This document shows, one piece after another, positions 1 to 15,667 of a stretch of DNA of 64,000 nt; the first letter of the stretch is position 1, and each line of letters starts with the position of its first letter. The translations under genes were made by a program, and so were the position numbers. Below the pieces are notes generated by a model that was not told the origin of the DNA, made no database searches, and saw nothing but the letters and a program-made list of their open reading frames with translations. Origin of the DNA: Henricia sp. BOLD:AAB3569 (lineage: Eukaryota; Echinodermata; Asteroidea; Spinulosida; Echinasteridae); NCBI GenBank assembly GCA_037783545.1, contig JBBELK010000480.1, positions 1,683,001 through 1,747,000 of the forward strand, read 5' to 3'.

Positions 1-94
1 TTTCAAATATGGCGCAGCACATAGTTGCATTAGTTGCAGAGTTTATCATCAAAATTAATTGTGTTGCCGACGTTGAAAACAAGATTCTCATGAA

Positions 95-345
95 GGTTTC
101 TGCACCGGACAAGTGCAAACAAGTGTTGTCCCTTCCTTTAACAACAGGATTCTCCCCAAAACAGGAAATGTCATATTTTATTACTGTGAAAATCTTTGTT
201 CAAACATGTCCTTTTGGACCTGGAGGAAATCACTGAAGCAGAACAGTCTTGAAAGTGATTCCAAAGTGATTGGTCGATCAGTTCCTTGTTTTCCACAAGA
301 TCACTGTATTCAACAAATGTCTGCTCTGATCAAGAAATTATAACT
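95..345 (+). mobile_element. Tc1/mariner-family relic, copy 1
   Basis: The block around CCTGGAGGAAATCACTGAAG and the CAAAGTGATTGGTCGATCAG segment also occurs at 7790-8010 and, inverted, at 44170-44360. Those two copies are linked to a Tc1-like transposase C-terminus, so this is the same element with that end missing. No intact reading frame remains. Confidence 0.6.
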
Positions 346-346
346 A

Positions 347-775
347 AGTCTTTCCACAGTAAAGGGGGCATTTTGGCAACACAGACCATATTTTCAAGGA
401 AATACGTTTGTCTGGTCTCAAAATAAAAGAAATAAGTTTCAGTTGTTCTGAAGAGATAACTTGGGCCCAAAAAGGGTTACAAATAGTGTGACAACATGCC
501 TTTTTAAAAACCCTGTGTACATATTTCCAATATACACTTGTAACCGGGATGGACACTTGTTACGTTTTAGCCAGTCCCGGTTACGAGCATATATTGGAAA
601 TTTGTACACGGGTTTTTAAAAAAGGCATGTTGTCACACTATTGGTAATCCTTTTTGGGCCTAAGTTATCTCTTCAGAACAACTGATTTTTTTCCTTTATT
701 TTGAGACCAGACAAAGGTATTTCCTCACAAATATGGTCTGTGCTGCCAAAATGCCCCCTTTACTGTGGAAAGACT
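347..775. mobile_element. 430-bp fold-back element (near-complete palindrome)
   Basis: AGTCTTTCCACAGTAAAGGG at the left returns as its reverse complement at the right end, and the two arms pair along almost all of their ~200 bp around a centre near 555-575. It has no coding capacity. The arms have diverged by scattered substitutions, so the insertion is old. Confidence 0.8.
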
Positions 776-861
776 GATTTTTTCCCTTTTTTGGAGTATA
801 GTTCTCCTTCACATCTTTGCCTATTAAACTGAGGATTTGACTCCAATTCCTTGACTTTCAG

Positions 862-966
862 CTGGAAATTCGGAAGAAATTGACAGATATTATCCAAGAG
901 GAGTTTCTGTCGTTGAGGGCCAGGGCCGAGTCTCTTCACAAGGCAAGATTATCCTCAGATAGTTAA
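862..966 (+). CDS. Possible last coding exon of an unidentified upstream gene
   Basis: After TGACTTTCAG a frame opens with LEIRKKLTDIIQEEFLSLRA and runs 34 residues to TAA at 964-966. It is highly charged and helical, like the end of a coiled coil. A second frame is also open for 32 codons, so the reading is uncertain. The rest of the gene would lie upstream of the window or between repeats. I do not recognise the family. Confidence 0.35.
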   Translation: MEIRKKLTDIIQEEFLSLRARAESLHKARLSSDS

Positions 967-1125
967 CAAACATTTTAACCCTAACCCTATCAAATCCATC
1001 AGGGCCGAGTACGGTCGAACCTCATTAATAGGTCTTTGTTTTATCAGGAATGAAAACAATGAAGAATTGGGACCTGACATTTGCCTCGTTATAAACAGAA
1101 TGTTGTATTAACAGTGCTTTTATAG

Positions 1126-1517
1126 GGGTCATTCCACGAGGTTGGGTACAAAAAGTGTGACATACCAGATCTTAAATATGAGTAACATTCCAGCCCAGCT
1201 ACTTTAGTAAGTATATTCATTTCATAAAGAAACACATACAATAGAAGTATTTACATCACATTGTAACAAAACTACAAACCTCCAAAATGTACTCTAGTGT
1301 TAAACATATGTGGTGTCCATGTTGCAAGACAAATATTTTATGATCTGTGAGAGATTGGTTAGTGAAAACAACATGATTATATTGGGACACCTAGCCATAT
1401 TCAGTACAACAAATATTTCACCAGATAAATAATTATCCAGTCTTTAAATAAAAACTTGTACCAACGCAACATGGACACTGCTTTTTATAATATATACCCT
1501 ACCTCATGGAACGACCC
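1126..1517. mobile_element. MITE with GGGTCATTCCA-type terminal repeats
   Basis: The left end GGGTCATTCCACGAGGTTGG is mirrored on the right by CCTCATGGAACGACCC. Related ends occur at 13772-14408 and 34761-35015. Noncoding. Confidence 0.75.
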
Positions 1518-1519
1518 AT

Positions 1520-2027
1520 AGACGAATCCCAAATTAACCAATTTGAGATCGATCTGCACACTTACGTTGCTTAACACGAAGAGCCTCTTTAATCTAACCC
1601 ACAATTGAACTAATGTACGCACGTGAATGCACAATAAGTCCTACATGCCACGCAGAATTAGCCTTTTAGACGTATGGCGGAACAAAAGGAGAGGGCGCAA
1701 TTTCATTTGGGTATGAATTTTTTTTATCAATTGTATTTCTTTCCAAAAACTTGATTTACATGTTGTAATTATAATACATAGACAGAATTATAAATAAAAT
1801 TAATAAGTGTAAAGTGAAAAACTTAGTTATTTTGCATTTTAGTCCATTTTATACCCACTGCAAAGTGCGCCCTCCTATTGTGTCCGCCATACTTCAAAAA
1901 GGCTAATAGCACACGTACACACTCAGTCACTGTACAATACTGTAGCGCAAGTGTACTGCCGACTTGACACGAAGACCCTCTGTTTCAATGCGGAAGTGCG
2001 CAGAACGGGCTAATTTGGGATTCGTCC
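1520..2027. mobile_element. MITE that contains a second, nested MITE
   Basis: Outer inverted repeats are GACGAATCCCAAATTA and TAATTTGGGATTCGTC. Inside, at 1657-1907, a second pair starts ATTAGCCTTTTAGACGTATG and ends with its imperfect complement, with the shared GGCGGA...GAGGGCGCA block. The inner element thus inserted into the outer one. Confidence 0.75.
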
Positions 2028-2239
2028 GTTATCGAGGTTCCACTTATAATTTTCATTGCCTTTTGGGGCAGATTGCAAACGGTCTTTGCACTAGCACGAA
2101 TCTATTGACTTGATGAATATGTATTAGGGCTGCCTTGAAGATCATGTTTTGTATTGAAATATAAAAATATATTTGAGATTTCCCTTCAATGCAAGGAGTA
2201 ATTTCAGTCATATTAACTAAAGTTAAAAAATGTGTCTAC

Positions 2240-2812
2240 GCTATGAAGTTTTACAATAATGTCTCGGGAAAGCACTGAGTATACAGTGTTAATAATTACA
2301 TCAGGTTAGGGCAAAATGAACCCTAATTAACATTCAGTCTCCCTGATGCAAGCTAAATAAATTTCTGATTTATTGCAATCCCCCGGCCATTCAACACCGG
2401 CTAGCTCGGTGGTCGAGTGGTTAAGACGTCTGCCTTGTTTGTAGCCGGTTGTGGGTTCGAGTCCCACCCGAGTACGCTATAAAGTTTTTCATAGTGTCTC
2501 GGGAAAGCACTGAGTATACAGTGTTAATAATTACGTCGGGTAAGGGCAAAACGAACCCTAATTAACATTTAGTTTCCCCGATGCAAGCTAAATAAATTTC
2601 AGATTAATTGCGATCCCTGTTGCCAAATTATTTAAACCAGCCATTCAACACCGGCTTGCTCGGTGGTCGAGACGTCTGCCTTGTTTGCAGCCGGTCGTGG
2701 GGTCGAGTCCCACCCGAGTACGCTATCAAGTTTGTCTTAGTGTCTCGGGAAAGCACTGAGTATACAGTGTTAATAATTACGTCGGGTAAGGGCAAAACAA
2801 ACCCTAATTAAC
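2240..2812 (+). mobile_element. Cluster of tRNA-derived SINE copies
   Basis: Heads with A-box-like TGGTCGAGTGGTTAAG and B-box GGTTCGAGTCC lie at about 2400 and 2655. Each is followed by the same tail (TGTCTCGGGAAAGCACTGAG ... AAGGGCAAAACGAACCCTAA); a third tail alone lies at 2255-2330. The head looks like a tRNA with a decayed acceptor stem. A minus-strand fragment of the same family is at 21236-21300. Confidence 0.75.
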
Positions 2813-3101
2813 AGTATGTCTACCTTAATCACTAAATCACCAAAATCGGTTTGTTTAAATCATTACAAATGACATTGTTTTCATAAATCTGCTGTGCAGA
2901 GCTCTTTTTTAACACAGTATTTTGTTTTTACTTAACAGGGTAGGCTAATGCCAGTTTAATTAAACTTCAGTGTAGTTCTCCCTTAATTTGTTTGTTAAAT
3001 GTAGATATGTTGGGATCATTTGGCAATAGCTTAATTAATACACTATTTTAATAAGAAAACATCAAGATGGTTGGCACGGTGTAGGGGAAGGATAGTTCCC
3101 A

Positions 3102-3235
3102 ATAGACCCTTTGCACGGGCGGCCATGACAGGGGGTAGTCACATTGTCGCACTGCGTCATGCACAAGTAGATCTATTATCACATTTAAATATGAAAACCT
3201 GCCCCCTGTCATGGCCGTCGGTGCAAATGGTCTAT
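3102..3235. mobile_element. Short MITE, family also at 38180
   Basis: Inverted ends ATAGACCCTTTGCACGGGCG and the complement ending GTGCAAATGGTCTAT, with GCCATGACAGGGG/CCCCTGTCATGGC in both arms. A second copy with the same termini lies at 38180-38322. Confidence 0.8.
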
Positions 3236-3501
3236 AATGCCATTTTTTTAAAACTTGCACAACAAGAATTACCCCTAATATTTTTAACCTAGAAAGAACT
3301 GATATGTAAATGTGTATATTTGATAAAATACAATGCACTTTATTTTTCGGTGATAAATGTCAGGCACAATGCACGGATTGTCTGAAGTTGGTTTATTTAT
3401 GACAATTTGAAAGTGACCTACAGCATTTCAACTTGAAACCACATGGGAAAAGGTTTTTAAAAAAACATGATAGCCTTTAAACACGATAGCCTTTGCTAAT
3501 A

Positions 3502-4222
3502 CCCCCGTCATACTCTCCTGCGATCACGCTGGCGCTCCCACTGCGACCTGAAAGTATGAGGCAAAGCGCAGTAAGGTCTATGAGAACAATTTGGTGACGC
3601 AGTGGAAACTGTCAAGGACGGGAGAGGGTCGCCATGAGCTACCTTGAGCGCCAAACCTCGGCGGTTGTTTTGTGCATGCACAAAACAAGCGCAGCGGGTC
3701 GGCGTTCTGACGAGAGAGATGTAATGACACGGTACAGTCGCCATGCCAGCGCAAAGTGAACTACATGAGCGTATCGTGGACAAAGCAATAATGCATTGAA
3801 GCGACTGTATGCGACTGCTGTACGCTTATTGGCCTCTCAATACGTACCTCTCCCTTTCGTATTGCGCTGTTACTGCGCTTCTACTACACTTCTACTACGC
3901 TTTATGGTTCTTAAAGGCATGGTGCACACACACCGGCTGAAAGTAGAGTGATGCCATCAGGTCGCAGGAGGCTCTATTTATACATGCCGCGCATGCGCAG
4001 TGAGCGAGATGCAAACGTATTGAGAGCGTGGTGAGAGTGCAACAAGTGTGACTTGGACGCACTGAGAGCGCACACTGATGATCAAACTGGAAATGCATAG
4101 GGTCGCAGTAAGAGCGTAATAAGCGAGTCAAGAGCGTACTGTAAGCTGGTGTCACTGCGCTTTGGTTAAAAGTCCTGTAGCGCAAAGCGTTTTCCGGCTG
4201 ATCGCAGTTGAGTGTAACAGGG
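3502..4222. mobile_element. Diverged ~720-bp inverted-repeat element
   Basis: The left end (CCCCGTCATACTCTCCTGCG) matches the complement of the right end (CGCAGTTGAGTGTAACAGGG) at about three quarters of positions. The interior is GC-richer than its surroundings and rich in GCGC-type words. I see no convincing protein. Confidence 0.5.
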
Positions 4223-4659
4223 CTTTTAAGGCACCAACAGTTTGTCAAATTCTTTATCTGCCAAGACAACAATAATATGGCTTTAACTCTCTGGTGCACA
4301 GATTATTTGTTCGTTCGGGCGGTCTGTTCTTGACACGCGAATAATGATCTCGCGCCCGAACGACGACCCGATAACACAGCACTCAACCTAGGTGTTCTAC
4401 AGGCTCCAGGAATATTCTATAATTAGTAGTGTAGCAGTGGAACTTTACAGCTTCAATTTTATGCATAAATTTGAGTAAATTCCTCCAGGCCAAGTTGTGA
4501 GAAAGAAGGTAAGGCTTTAATTTTCTTATATTTATGACCCTATAAAATGAGTTGGATGTGGTGAAGTGTGGGCCAAGTTTTTGCAACCATAAAAAAAATC
4601 TGTGGATCATTTTAGGTAGTACATAAGTATTGCCAGGAATATCCATTACATTTTTGCAT

Positions 4660-4665
4660 TTTAAT
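4660..4665 (-). promoter_or_regulatory. Candidate ANKRD16 poly(A) signal (ATTAAA)
   Basis: On the minus strand ATTAAA lies about 70 nt after the ANKRD16 stop codon, the usual spacing for the commonest variant poly(A) hexamer. No transcript evidence is available. Confidence 0.35.
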
Positions 4666-4734
4666 GGGTCTGGTTATGGTCACGGCCCAGACAAATCTGG
4701 CTTGTCAAATTTGGCTCCAACATGTCGTCATATT

Positions 4735-9649
<4,915 letters not shown>

Positions 9650-9956
9650 CTCTGTTCATGAACAAAACACGATGTGCCAGATTTGCCGAAATGCCAAAAT
9701 CATAACAAATGAAGAGCGCCACCAATCGCCAAATCTCATCAATAGAGGATAAGTGGTCAACAGAGGGCGTCCTTTTTCGGGAATTCCCCTGGCGTGCCTG
9801 GGCTGCTTTCGGGCGCGGCACCAGGGATCCCTGGTGCTCCATGGTGCTCGCCCGAAAGCGCGTTGGTGCACCAGATGGTGGCACCAACTGCTCCCGACCT
9901 CTGAGTCGTCGGGACAACTGGGAGACATGCGCAGTATTCGTCTGCATCTGGCAAAG
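9650..9956. promoter_or_regulatory. Putative divergent promoter of ANKRD16 and a + strand gene
   Basis: The 307 bp between the ANKRD16 start codon (minus) and a strong-context ATG at 9957 (AAAGATGGCGG, plus) are clearly more GC- and CpG-rich than the surroundings. The segment contains an imperfect inverted repeat at 9805-9859 built on GCTTTCGGGC and CCCTGGTGCTCC. I recall that human ANKRD16 and FBH1 share a head-to-head promoter region. Transcription start sites cannot be seen. Confidence 0.4.
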
Positions 9957-10702
9957 ATGGCGGATGGGCCGGCTGCTGATGATTTGGGCATGGACAACCG
10001 GTTTGTTGCATACATTTTTGTTCATGCAATTACTATATTTAAAGCTGTTTAACATAGGTATAAATAACATACACGTTCGCCACGAAATCTTCCTAATCTG
10101 ACATGTTCAAAATGTTGAAAACCCTTAAGTTAAGCCAAGGCAGCTTCGCTGGGGCCTCTAGGCTCTACTGCTCTAGCATCATGTGTCTAGTCTTGCTTGA
10201 AAATCAACGCTGTAGGCCTAAATGTTGATCGTGTCACCGTGTATAAACAATAAAAATTGCTAGGCTCGAAACAGTTCCAATCGTCTCCTGGACCTAGTCA
10301 AGTCATCCCCCCCCCCCCCCCCCCCCCCTCCCCCACCCCCCCCCCCCTCCCCCACCCCCTGAGTCCAGTCGTCACGGTTCAAAGAATTGACACATTTTTG
10401 CTAGAGCGAAACTTGCACCGATATTTCGATATAGGCCATGATCTTCAAAAAGTATTGAAATAATAACTGGGAAAATGAGTAAAAAACAACACATTTCGTG
10501 CTTAAACATTTCACGCACCGCCCCCCATCCACCCTCCTAATTAACGCTTATTTTTTGGAATACCCTCCACATTTTCCCTTAAATTCATTGCTATTTTGTT
10601 TCATGTGCTTATTTTTCAGAGTAAGGGTGGAAATTATCAGGCAGGGAATAACATACGTGGCTCAAGTCCAAAAGTCCGTCTGGACAACTCTAGAAACTTC
10701 AG
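9957..10702 (+). CDS. Candidate upstream exons of the Myb/SANT-like gene
   Basis: Two possible exons. The first starts at ATG 9957 (MADGPAADDLGMDN) and could end at a weak CCG|GTTTGT donor at 10000. The second, 10620-10702, lies between TATTTTTCAG and TTCAG|GTAAGT and encodes VRVEIIRQGITYVAQVQK and onward. The second exon ends one base into a codon and joins in phase to the acceptor at 12393, giving ...TLETSDDATKNII. The phases also fit the first junction, but that donor is poor. I do not recognise the protein segment. Alternatively exon 9957 is the missing FBH1 5' exon. Confidence 0.35.
10306..10362. repeat. Poly-C tract with CCCCCACCCCC interruptions
   Basis: About 55 bp almost entirely of C, interrupted by T and A. 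The complementary G-rich strand could form a quadruplex. It lies about 350 bp downstream of the putative divergent promoter. Confidence 0.9.
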
Positions 10703-10864
10703 GTAAGTAAAGGTAGTGTGCATGTTTTATTCATGTAACGACTTGACATTTCAAAGTGTAAAGTAGGTGTTCAAAGTTCAAAGATTGCGCAGCAATTAGA
10801 CTGGTTCCCGTCCACATATGAATATAAGTCTAAAAGACGTCTAGAGACTATCCGGTATGCATAC

Positions 10865-11898
10865 GCGGCATTAGACTGATCCCCTGTGATGAATTTAATT
10901 TAAAGGTTTAGTAAAGTGAAAATTATTAACTATTTGTTTTTATTTACGAATCAGAATATCAAAGTGTTGCAAACAAAGGGGCAAACTAAAGTGACATTTT
11001 CTCTGTACTTCAAAATGTTCTTGACAGACGAGGGCGCTGTTTTTTGCTAGTCATGGAGGGAACCCATAGTTGAAAAACAAAGAAAGAACATTACATTTTA
11101 AACAGTAACAGTAGCCCACTGATCAATTTTTTACCCAAACAAACTCGATGGGATTGTTGCAAATGACATACTAAATAAACTCAGTAAACTGTTAGTTACA
11201 GATCACAACACCAAGAAGTCACTGTAAATGACAAACTTTTGTATATAAGTCAAAGGAGATTTCCTTAGTTGTCCTGAGGTAACATCACGCATTTGCTCAT
11301 GAACATGGAAATTCTCATTAGCATAAAACTTGCAATTACACCAAAACAGAACAATCAAATTTTCTGCAATTGACCGAAATGTGTAAAACACACCCTCTAC
11401 CATTATTATATTTAATAGAAACCCTAATTCACACGTCCTTTAATATGTTCTTGTTTGCACTGCACTTGACCATAAGAGATCGAGTTTGATTAAGAATTTT
11501 TACTGGACTATAGGCTAGACCCAGTAACTGAGTCTTGGCCCCATTTTTGACGATTTTGGGATTTTTGGGGGGGCGGGGGGGGGGGGGGGGCGGGGGGGTG
11601 CCTACAGAAAACAAACCAAAATCGTCTAAAATGGGGCCAACGACTCAGTTACTGGGTCTAGGACTAGGCCAAACCATAGAGCTATAACAAGGATGGCCAA
11701 ACAAAGAGAAATTGGGTTTGCTTTTTAACATAATTCTAATTTTTTATGGGTTTCCTCACGGCGCTTGCGAGTGACAGTGCAATGAGCACTATTGAGGAAT
11801 CCTTGATATGAATATCAGAAAGAAATAATAAATAAACCATTCAAACCATACGACGAAGGGAAAATAAATATGAGGACAGGGGACCAGTCTAACGCGGC
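10865..11898. mobile_element. ~1.03-kb inverted-repeat element carrying a dispersed repeat
   Basis: Left GCGGCATTAGACTGATCCCC is mirrored by right GGGGACCAGTCTAACGCGGC with one small difference, and the arms extend about 38 bp. The interior starts with the dispersed repeat (about 10904-11444) that is also present at 27226-27775, and ends with a G-loop fold-back (11509-11665). It would lie in an intron of the candidate Myb-like gene. Confidence 0.65.
11509..11665. mobile_element. Fold-back element with a G-tract loop
   Basis: Arms begin CTAGACCCAGTAACTGAGTC and end GACTCAGTTACTGGGTCTAG, and continue through the CCCCATTTTTGACGATTTTG block. The loop at about 11567-11598 is almost pure G. Confidence 0.8.
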
Positions 11899-12069
11899 AT
11901 AGAGCACGTGACAAAAGCAAATGCCCAAGCGCAGTTTTAATTTCAGTGCGCAATCCGATTCAGTACCTCTAGCTCAAAATTTGCACGTGCAGGTTTTAAA
12001 TCTGCTTGCGCAAATTCAAAATTTGCGTGAGCATGAAGATTGCGCCTAACACTGGCCTACTTGTATGAT

Positions 12070-12351
12070 TAGTCTTGGCCCAAAACTATTCTATTCGATA
12101 TTGGTTTGTGTACGCGTTGGCCATTCCCGGTAGTGTGCCCTCTTGCAGCACATACCAGCCCTTTGCTTGACTAGAATAGTCTTGGGAATCTCTCCCGGAA
12201 GGTTCAACTTTTTCTTTGTTTTTGCCTAGGCTTTCCTAGGGAACCAATCGGCGAGTGACCCAAATACAGCAGTGCATCGGAATGCAGCGCGTGACCCAAA
12301 TACGCGTACACAAACCAAATATCGACTAGAATAGTTTTGGGCCAAGACTAT
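12070..12351. mobile_element. MITE abutting the Myb-like open frame
   Basis: TAGTCTTGGCCCAAAACTAT at the left is mirrored by ATAGTTTTGGGCCAAGACTA at the right; the arms pair over about 48 bp including GGTTTGTGTACGCG. The right end coincides with the ATG at 12351, so that ATG may be fortuitous and the splice acceptor at 12393 the real exon start. Confidence 0.85.
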
Positions 12352-13334
12352 TGTATAATATGAAGTTTGATTTATCATTTTATACTTTTGCAGACGATGC
12401 CACCAAAAACATAATAATTGATGGTATTTTGGCTCGGGCTTCAGCACCTGCCTTTGCACCAGCGCCAACTAAAGTGCCTACTTCAGCAAAAGCCTCTGCA
12501 CAAACCTCTTCACCAGCTACAGTACCATCTTCAGCACTAGCCTCTGCACCAGCCTCAGCTGCAGTACCATCTTCAGCACTAGCCTCTGCACCAGCCTCAG
12601 CTGCAGTACCATCTTCAGCACTAGCCTCTGCACCAGCCTCAGCTGCAGTACCATCTTCAGCACTAGCCTCTGCATCAGCCTCAGCTGCAGTACCATCTTC
12701 AGCACTAGCCTCTGCACCAGCCTTAGCTACAGCCCCATCTTCAGCACTAGCCTCCGCACCAGCATCAACTGATGAAAACAGCATATGGTCGGTAAACAAT
12801 ACAAAGCTTTTTTTAAGCATCCGTATGTCCATGGAAACACAGTTTCAATCAGGAAGGGTGCGCCATGATAAATTGTGGGGGCAGATCAAAGAAAAATTAT
12901 CAGAACAGGGATTCGTCGGAAAAAATGAGGGCCAACTCCAAAACAAGTGGAATGACCTGAAGAAAAGGTACAAAAAAATAAGAGACCAAAATAGGGCAAC
13001 TGGAGGAGAAAGAAAAACATGGGAATACCTCGACACATTTGACAACTTCATTGGGGAAAAAGCCTCTACCAGTCCCAAGACTACATTTGACACCACAGTG
13101 AAAGTACCTTTGGTGTCAAATGCAACCTCACAGCAGAAAGAAAATCAAACTGCCATAAAGAGGAAAATTGAAAACAAAAATGAGCCCGTGTCAAAAAAAA
13201 CAGTGCTTGAGCAGGTAATCCAGACAACCAAGTCATTCAAGGAAACGGTCTCACAAAATCACCAAGAAAAAATGGAAAGGTTCGACCGCTTTCTTCAAAT
13301 ATTTGAAAGAAGTCTTCCAGATAAAAACAAATAA
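12351..13334 (+). CDS. Myb/SANT-like (trihelix-type) protein, Harbinger partner type
   Basis: An open frame of 327 codons from ATG 12351; the true exon may instead start at 12394 after TACTTTTGCAG. Residues 59-140 are an Ala/Ser/Pro-rich tract coded by a 42-bp minisatellite. Residues about 145-234 form a Myb/SANT-like DNA-binding domain with tryptophans at W146, W176, W200 and W224 and the KKRYKKIRDQN helix. The C-terminus (LEQVIQTTKSFKETV to FLQIFERSL) is a likely coiled coil. Proteins of this shape are the second gene of PIF/Harbinger transposons, where they bind the terminal repeats and import the transposase; a domesticated vertebrate relative is NAIF1. It converges on the Harbinger transposase at 16.5-18.7 kb. 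It could be a transposon gene or a captured one. Confidence 0.75.
   Translation: MYNMKFDLSFYTFADDATKNIIIDGILARASAPAFAPAPTKVPTSAKASAQTSSPATVPSSALASAPASAAVPSSALASAPASAAVPSSALASAPASAAVPSSALASASASAAVPSSALASAPALATAPSSALASAPASTDENSIWSVNNTKLFLSIRMSMETQFQSGRVRHDKLWGQIKEKLSEQGFVGKNEGQLQNKWNDLKKRYKKIRDQNRATGGERKTWEYLDTFDNFIGEKASTSPKTTFDTTVKVPLVSNATSQQKENQTAIKRKIENKNEPVSKKTVLEQVIQTTKSFKETVSQNHQEKMERFDRFLQIFERSLPDKNK
12525..12770 (+). repeat. In-frame 42-bp minisatellite (Ala/Ser/Pro tract)
   Basis: Five to six copies of a 42-bp unit that encode the 14-residue repeat SALASAPASAAVPS. The central copies differ by only one or two bases, and the 42-bp period keeps the frame open. The end copies are more diverged. 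Confidence 0.9.
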
Positions 13335-13394
13335 TAACATCAGTAGTGCACTGCATGTGGTTTATGGCCAAGCTCACCATTAAAATTTGTAAAA

Positions 13395-15190
13395 GGTTTT
13401 CATGTTTTACTGAAGTTGGTTTTTAAATCCGCTGTTGATATTTATCTTTGCCTTAGTCTCATGCCCATATTGACCCCTTTCGAACACGTGCGAATATGCC
13501 ATTTTGGGAGTCAAATAATGCCGAGTCATTGTGGAAGCGATGTGAGTGCGCGTTGTCTCTCTCTGGTGGGCGCAACGCGGTTTAGTTCACCAATGGGAGC
13601 CTCAGCATAGCGCGTTACGCGCGCTATGGACATGCACAACACGCACGCACATTGCTTCCACAACGACGCGGCATTGTTTTTCTCCCAAAATGACGTCATT
13701 GGCACGAGCTCAATATATTTACATTATAAACTTAATTAAAATTCAAAATATATTGTTGCAAGTCACGCCGAGGGGTCATTCGATGAAGTTGAGGAACAAA
13801 GTGTGACATTTCTTCATTTCCACAAAAATGGTAAACAATGAATCACCATTTATATAACAATGTTGCATGATGTGGCTTACACTGTTAGGGGGTCTTTAGT
13901 ATTGACAAAGCGCCGCCATTTTGAATTATTTAACAAAGTAGTGGTTGTGGATGTAACCAATACAGTTCAACTGCTTTCACTCTAACTACAAATGTTTTCA
14001 TGTTGAAATTTAAATTAACATAGTTCTTAAAAGGCACATCAGCAATGCGTGCCACGAATTACGCATCTCCATGCCTTTGCTATGGAGCTGCGTATTTCGT
14101 GGCACCAATTTGGAGCGTGCGCATTGCTGACGAGCTTGTGCCTTTAAACTAAACAATCCTTTTTAATTCGAATTTGGAGGATTCTAGCTTAAATTTCTTT
14201 GTGATTCACGAAAATCTGCTAAAAAGCACCAAATGTCACACCTACATTTGAACAAAATTCTATTTAGTTGACATCTAAATTTAAATTCATGAGGATTTTG
14301 TTACAAGTAATGAATGTTTTGAATTTCTGAATAGTATTAATTCATTGGGGTTATCAAGGGCAAAAAAAAAAGTAAAAATGGTGTTCCTCAACTTCATGGA
14401 ATGACCCATACATGTAGGTATTTAGCATGTTCTTAAAGGACAATAAATTACGGAGTACATGTATTTTAGTCTGGTTAAAATGACAATTTGGACTTATATT
14501 GCATATTAGGGGTAACCCCTATCGTTTTGGGTAGAGATTTTCATGTTTTACTGAAATTGGTTTTTGAATCCGCTGTTGATATGTATCTTTGCCTTAGTCT
14601 TATGACCAAACTGGCCAGGGGCCAATTTCATGAAGCTCTTTACCAGAAAAAAATGCTTCTAGTCTAAAACCTTTCTGTTATGTTCGATTTTCAGAGTTTC
14701 ATAACCTAAATAAATTGTCTCTTTCCCGGAATAAACTATCATACGGGGCTGTACGGCTGGAAATAAAACAAGTCCAATAACACAGGCCTATGGGGCTTAT
14801 GCCATTTTTAAAAGTTGTGAAATCGGCTGCAGGCATGGCATTGGGGGTACTAAAACAGTGGCTTTAAATTTAGACAGTGTGCACAAACGAACTCCAAAGC
14901 TGTATTTGACACATATATACATAATATTTACATAGTAATATATAATTTTAATTAAAATATATTGTTGCAAGTCACGCCTAGGTTTTTAGCATGTTCTTAA
15001 AGGACAATAAATCACAGCGGACATGTATTTTAGTCTGGTTACTTAAAATGACAATTTGGACTTATATTGCATATTATGGAAAAACCCCATCGTTTTGGGT
15101 AGAGCTGCAAAACAACAAGCTATTTTGGTGTTTGACCAATTTACACAAAAAAGTATTTATGAATGGTAGGTTTTGCCAGTCTTAAACAAT
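13395..15190. repeat. Locally duplicated flank between the two Harbinger genes
   Basis: Segments recur within this stretch: GGTTTTTAAATCCGCTGTTG (13419) returns near 14559; ATATTGTTGCAAGTCACGCC (13749) returns near 14958; TTAGCATGTTCTTAAAGGAC (14421) returns near 14985. A tandem duplication later split by a MITE at 13772-14408 would explain this. No protein is seen. Confidence 0.6.
13772..14408. mobile_element. ~640-bp MITE with GGGTCATTC ends
   Basis: Left GGGTCATTCGATGAAGTTGA and right TCAACTTCATGGAATGACCC are complementary save for one base. Related to the ends at 1126-1517 and 34761-35015. Confidence 0.8.
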
Positions 15191-15667
15191 CAGTTTAAAA
15201 TCAGCTAGGGTCCTGGGCATTGATAATGGCCCTCCTACTGGCCAAACCTACTTTTAATCACTAATTAATAGCAAGTTTCTGAACAAATTTATAATTTACT
15301 GATTGTACATGTATATTTATTTAAGGAATGACCAAACCTATTTAAAATACCATGTTTATTGTATTTCAAAAGGTTAAATAAAATTAATTTATCTGAATTT
15401 GTAAATTTAGTATCTCTATCTAGTCAAATGGAATTTTAGCAGTGTGAATTAATTAGCTGAAATAAAATTTCTTGTTTGGATTTATTCAATCTTCATTCAT
15501 GTAGTTTCCAATTTTTTTTCAGTTTTGCCTCTACATGTAGTTAAAAAATCGAGTGATTTCAACCACCCCCTTCAGTTTTAGTTATTCCTTTCTAAATGAG
15601 GAGATGGATAGTGTGTGTACACCAAAAAAGACATCAAATATTAAAGGAGTAAACATGTGGGTGGCTA

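Noticed and set aside
2401-2475. Functional tRNA gene
   Set aside because: It has A and B boxes, but the acceptor stem is mismatched and the copy is followed by a repeated SINE tail.
3508-4299. Minus-strand frames of 91 and 134 codons
   Set aside because: They lie in a diverged inverted-repeat element, have no recognisable domain and an odd composition rich in Cys and His from GC-rich words.
12380-12832. 150-codon minus-strand frame opposite the Myb-like gene
   Set aside because: It is the antisense of the 42-bp minisatellite (Ala/Glu-rich); the period keeps it open by chance.
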